From: an uncultured Prevotella sp. | Lineage (GTDB): Bacteria > Bacteroidota > Bacteroidia > Bacteroidales > Bacteroidaceae | Direction: 5' to 3' | Assembly: GCA_938023885.1 (NCBI GenBank) | Contig: CALJCU010000248.1 | Coordinates: forward strand, 1 to 8,694 | DNA length: 8,694 nucleotides | Shown here: piece after piece, positions 6,440 through 8,694 of the stretch | How the letters are laid out: each line of letters begins with the position of its first letter | Numbering within the stretch: the first letter of the stretch is position 1 | Made by a program: the position numbers and the translations under genes | Notes under the pieces: generated by a model | Seen by the model: the letters and a program-made list of their open reading frames with translations, nothing else | What the model was told of the DNA's origin: nothing | Databases searched by the model: none

Positions 6440-8524
6440 ATGAAAATCAATCATAATATTCTTGCATTCTCTCTTCTGGCCGCAGGTGCTGGTTTGTGCC
6501 TGACATCCTGCAACGACAAGTTTCTGGAAGAGGATCTCATCACGCAGAAAAGTACTGACACCTACAAGACCCAGAGTGGTCTCGACGAACTCGTCACCGG
6601 TGCCTATCAGAAGTTGAAGTTCAAGTTCAACTATATCTGGGCCATCGAATGCTACAACATGGGCATTGACGAGTTCACGTCCGGCGCCAACAACATGACA
6701 GGCTGGAACGCCTACAGCACGTCGCTGAACTCCACCGAGACAGGAGCCAACCAACCGATGTGGGACAATATGTATGGTCTTGTGGAGCCAGCCAATATAC
6801 TTATTCAGAATATTCCGCTCTATTACTCACAGAAGAGTGCCAACTACAACACCCGTCTCGGTGAGGCTTATTTCCTTCGGGCCTACGCTTTCTTCGAACT
6901 TGTGAAGCAGTTTGGTGGTGTGCCTCTGAAGCTCACGCCGTCAACGCAGGTGGAGACACACTTCGCGCGTAACAGTTTGGAAGAGTGCTACAAGCAGATC
7001 ATCGGCGATTTTGAGAAGTCCTATGATCTGTTGCCCGGGAAGACAGTACAGACCGGTCGCATCACAAGGAGTGCTGCTGCCCATTTCCTCGCCAAAGCCC
7101 ATCTCTTCCGTGCCAGTGAGCTCTACAGCGAGTGGAACAGCAGTTACAAGGAGGCTGACCTTGACGCTGTTATCAAATACGGCAAGGAGGTCATCACAGC
7201 CCATCCTTTGTGTAGAGATTTCATCCAGCTCTGGGATTATCAGAAAGCCAATGGCGACAACGAGAAGGTCAGTGAGGTCGTCCTTGCTGCTCAGTTCTCC
7301 AACGACAAGGCGACGTGGGGCCGCTATGGCAACCAGATGCACCTTTATTATCCTTCCGTCTATCAGAACCTCTCGGGCTGTATCCGCGACATCTCCGGTG
7401 ACCGGGAGTTCTCTTATGTCAGTGCAACAGAATACTCTATGCAGGTTTTCGACCGTGTCAACGATTCGCGTTTCTGGAAGAGTTTCATCACGACGTACAA
7501 CTGTAACAGTACGAAAGGTGCTCCTTCTTACACGGCTGATGATGCCGCTTACCTCCCCGATGGCAAGAGCGTGGGCGACAAGCGTTTCGTAGGAAAAGAG
7601 GTTGGTGTGAAATACATCATCAATAACCCCGGCGACACGCGTTTCACCGATGAGAATGGCAAGAAGAGTGACCTCGGTGTGCTCAAAGACGGTAAGCTGG
7701 AGCCACAGCATACCTTCATCCGCTATTATAAAGGAGAAAAGTTCAGCTGGAACATCTCGAAGGACAACACCACGGGCAACTATTATAACCTCATGCCGGC
7801 TATCAACCGCTCTGTGGCTCTGAGCAAGTTCCGTGACGGTTATCGTGACAGTTACAACTCACAGTTCGGCACGCGTGACGCTATCATCGCCCGCTCGGCT
7901 GACGATGTGTTGATGGTTGCTGAGGCCTATGCCCGCAAGAAGGACTATAACAATGCCATCACCTATCTGAACATGGTACGTGACCGTGCCGGCTATTCAG
8001 AGGGTGAGGATCGCGCTAAGCATGTCGACGGCGGTCAGGCTTACAGAAATAACTCTGTCTGCACAGGTGGAACGGCAGGACGTCCCGGCACGGAGTGCCC
8101 GATCTATTGTGAGACGAACACTTATTATGAGTCGAACAATATCCCTGTCTCTACTGCTGCCACGAAGAGCAAGCTGCATCTCAACTCGTTGAGTGATATT
8201 CTCAACTCTACCGTCGATGAGCCTATCTACAAGGCCCTGAACCTCACGTCCGACTATGACAAGGTGATGTGTTTCATCCTTGATGAGCGCACGCGTGAGC
8301 TCATCGGTGAGAGTCAGCGCTGGGAGGACTTGGCGCGTACGAAGACCTTGGAGACGCGTTGGAACGCGTTCAACTGTGCCTCGACCCTCGGACAAGGAAA
8401 GTTTGACCCTGAGAAGAACTATTTCCGTCCTATCCCTCAGTCGTTCCTCGATGACCTGACGAATGAGAATGGCCAGACACTGACGAAGGAGGAGAAGCAG
8501 GCGATGCAGAATCCAAGGTACTGA
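6440..8524 (+). CDS. SusD/RagB-family surface nutrient-binding lipoprotein
   Basis: A complete 694-residue SusD-type lipoprotein. The signal peptide ends in a lipobox LTSC, with the lipidated cysteine at residue 24 followed by NDKFLEED, typical of SusD proteins; the acidic residues fit surface-export signals of Bacteroidota lipoproteins. The helical N-terminal TPR-like scaffold includes LGEAYFLRAYAFFELVKQFG (140-159) and ITRSAAAHFLAKAHLF. The C-terminal SusD/RagB part includes DDVLMVAEAYARKKDYNNAI (488-507), LNMVRDRAG, then LDERTRELIGESQRWEDLAR (614-633), and ends FRPIPQSFLDDL with QNPRY. It binds the ligand on the outer leaflet and acts as a hinged lid on the SusC barrel encoded 19 bases upstream. 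It is somewhat long for the family and unusually rich in cysteine: ten besides the lipidated one, three of them at 541, 553 and 557. Substrate unknown. Confidence 0.95.
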   Translation: MKINHNILAFSLLAAGAGLCLTSCNDKFLEEDLITQKSTDTYKTQSGLDELVTGAYQKLKFKFNYIWAIECYNMGIDEFTSGANNMTGWNAYSTSLNSTETGANQPMWDNMYGLVEPANILIQNIPLYYSQKSANYNTRLGEAYFLRAYAFFELVKQFGGVPLKLTPSTQVETHFARNSLEECYKQIIGDFEKSYDLLPGKTVQTGRITRSAAAHFLAKAHLFRASELYSEWNSSYKEADLDAVIKYGKEVITAHPLCRDFIQLWDYQKANGDNEKVSEVVLAAQFSNDKATWGRYGNQMHLYYPSVYQNLSGCIRDISGDREFSYVSATEYSMQVFDRVNDSRFWKSFITTYNCNSTKGAPSYTADDAAYLPDGKSVGDKRFVGKEVGVKYIINNPGDTRFTDENGKKSDLGVLKDGKLEPQHTFIRYYKGEKFSWNISKDNTTGNYYNLMPAINRSVALSKFRDGYRDSYNSQFGTRDAIIARSADDVLMVAEAYARKKDYNNAITYLNMVRDRAGYSEGEDRAKHVDGGQAYRNNSVCTGGTAGRPGTECPIYCETNTYYESNNIPVSTAATKSKLHLNSLSDILNSTVDEPIYKALNLTSDYDKVMCFILDERTRELIGESQRWEDLARTKTLETRWNAFNCASTLGQGKFDPEKNYFRPIPQSFLDDLTNENGQTLTKEEKQAMQNPRY

Positions 8525-8559
8525 TAGATTCCCCTCCCTCACCCCCGACTCCTTTCGGT

Positions 8560-8638
8560 TGTCTTGAACGGATTGAGCTTGTCATGCTCCTTTACTTTAT
8601 TAAGGTCAGAACCTGACAAGCTCAATCTGTTCAAGACA
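8560..8638. repeat. Near-perfect 25-bp inverted repeat after the susD-like gene
   Basis: Bases 8560-8584 pair with 8614-8638 over 25 positions: 24 Watson-Crick pairs and one G-T wobble (G8570/T8628). The loop is 29 bases and contains a smaller CCTT/AAGG symmetry. It begins 36 bases after the susD-like stop. No T-tract follows the right arm, so it is not a textbook intrinsic terminator. Its length and symmetry suggest a mobile or repetitive intergenic palindrome, or a strong mRNA 3'-end structure for the susC/susD transcript. Confidence 0.75.
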
Positions 8639-8694
8639 CTATGGAACGAGAAAGTTCAGCAGCACCATCTCCAACAGGCAGAAGAACTCCTCGA
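8639..8694. other. Window end, no supported gene
   Basis: These last 56 bases are open in two + strand frames: one from an ATG at 8641, and one reading NEKVQQHHLQQAEELL. A - strand frame reading EEFFCLLEMVLLNFLVP and then stopping is equally open. The stretch is too short to choose between the start of a + strand gene, the tail of a - strand gene, or non-coding DNA. Confidence 0.3.

Noticed and set aside
6941..7711. Open frame of about 256 codons on the - strand inside the susD-like gene
   Set aside because: Antisense shadow of the SusD coding region, with no family resemblance and no promoter or start signal supporting it.
3053..8638. The susC/susD operon as a mobile cassette bounded by the two inverted repeats
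   Set aside because: The repeat before susC and the repeat after susD share no sequence similarity, there is no transposase or integrase in the window, and no target-site duplication is visible.
1..8694. CRISPR array, tRNA, rRNA or riboswitch
   Set aside because: No regularly spaced repeats, tRNA cloverleaf, rRNA segment or known riboswitch core was recognised by eye; the non-coding gaps are short and accounted for by hairpins and a promoter.

Overview
The window looks like chromosomal DNA from a Bacteroidota (Bacteroidales) bacterium. A Prevotella-like genus is the best guess, from a SusC/SusD pair, a TAnnTTTG-type promoter element, mostly weak or absent Shine-Dalgarno sequences and roughly balanced base composition. 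The genus is inferred from style only. All four recognisable genes lie on the + strand.

Layout. Bases 2-340 hold the C-terminal part of a monofunctional peptidoglycan glycosyltransferase (MtgA, GT51) whose start lies outside the window. A 93-base gap with two small GC hairpins follows. Bases 434-3049 encode a complete UvrD/PcrA-type superfamily 1A DNA helicase with an unusual N-terminal extension. Bases 3050-3324 are a gap in two halves: a GC-rich nested hairpin/terminator region (3053-3136), then an AT-rich promoter and leader. Bases 3325-6420 encode a SusC/RagA-family TonB-dependent outer-membrane transporter. Bases 6440-8524 encode its SusD/RagB-family lipoprotein partner. Bases 8525-8694 contain no supported gene but hold a nearly perfect 25-bp inverted repeat.

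Function. The first two genes are housekeeping (cell-wall glycan polymerisation; DNA repair, replication and transcription-conflict helicase). The second two form a nutrient-uptake pair: the SusD lipoprotein sits on the cell surface and lids the SusC barrel, which imports an oligomer (glycan or peptide) using TonB energy. They are 19 bases apart and almost certainly co-transcribed. No glycoside hydrolase, SusE/F protein, sigma/anti-sigma pair or hybrid two-component regulator is visible, so the substrate cannot be assigned.

The non-ordinary content is in the gaps: a G-rich hairpin motif that also appears inside the helicase reading frame, a terminator nested in a longer inverted repeat before susC, and the large inverted repeat after susD. 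I do not see a convincing new multi-gene system.
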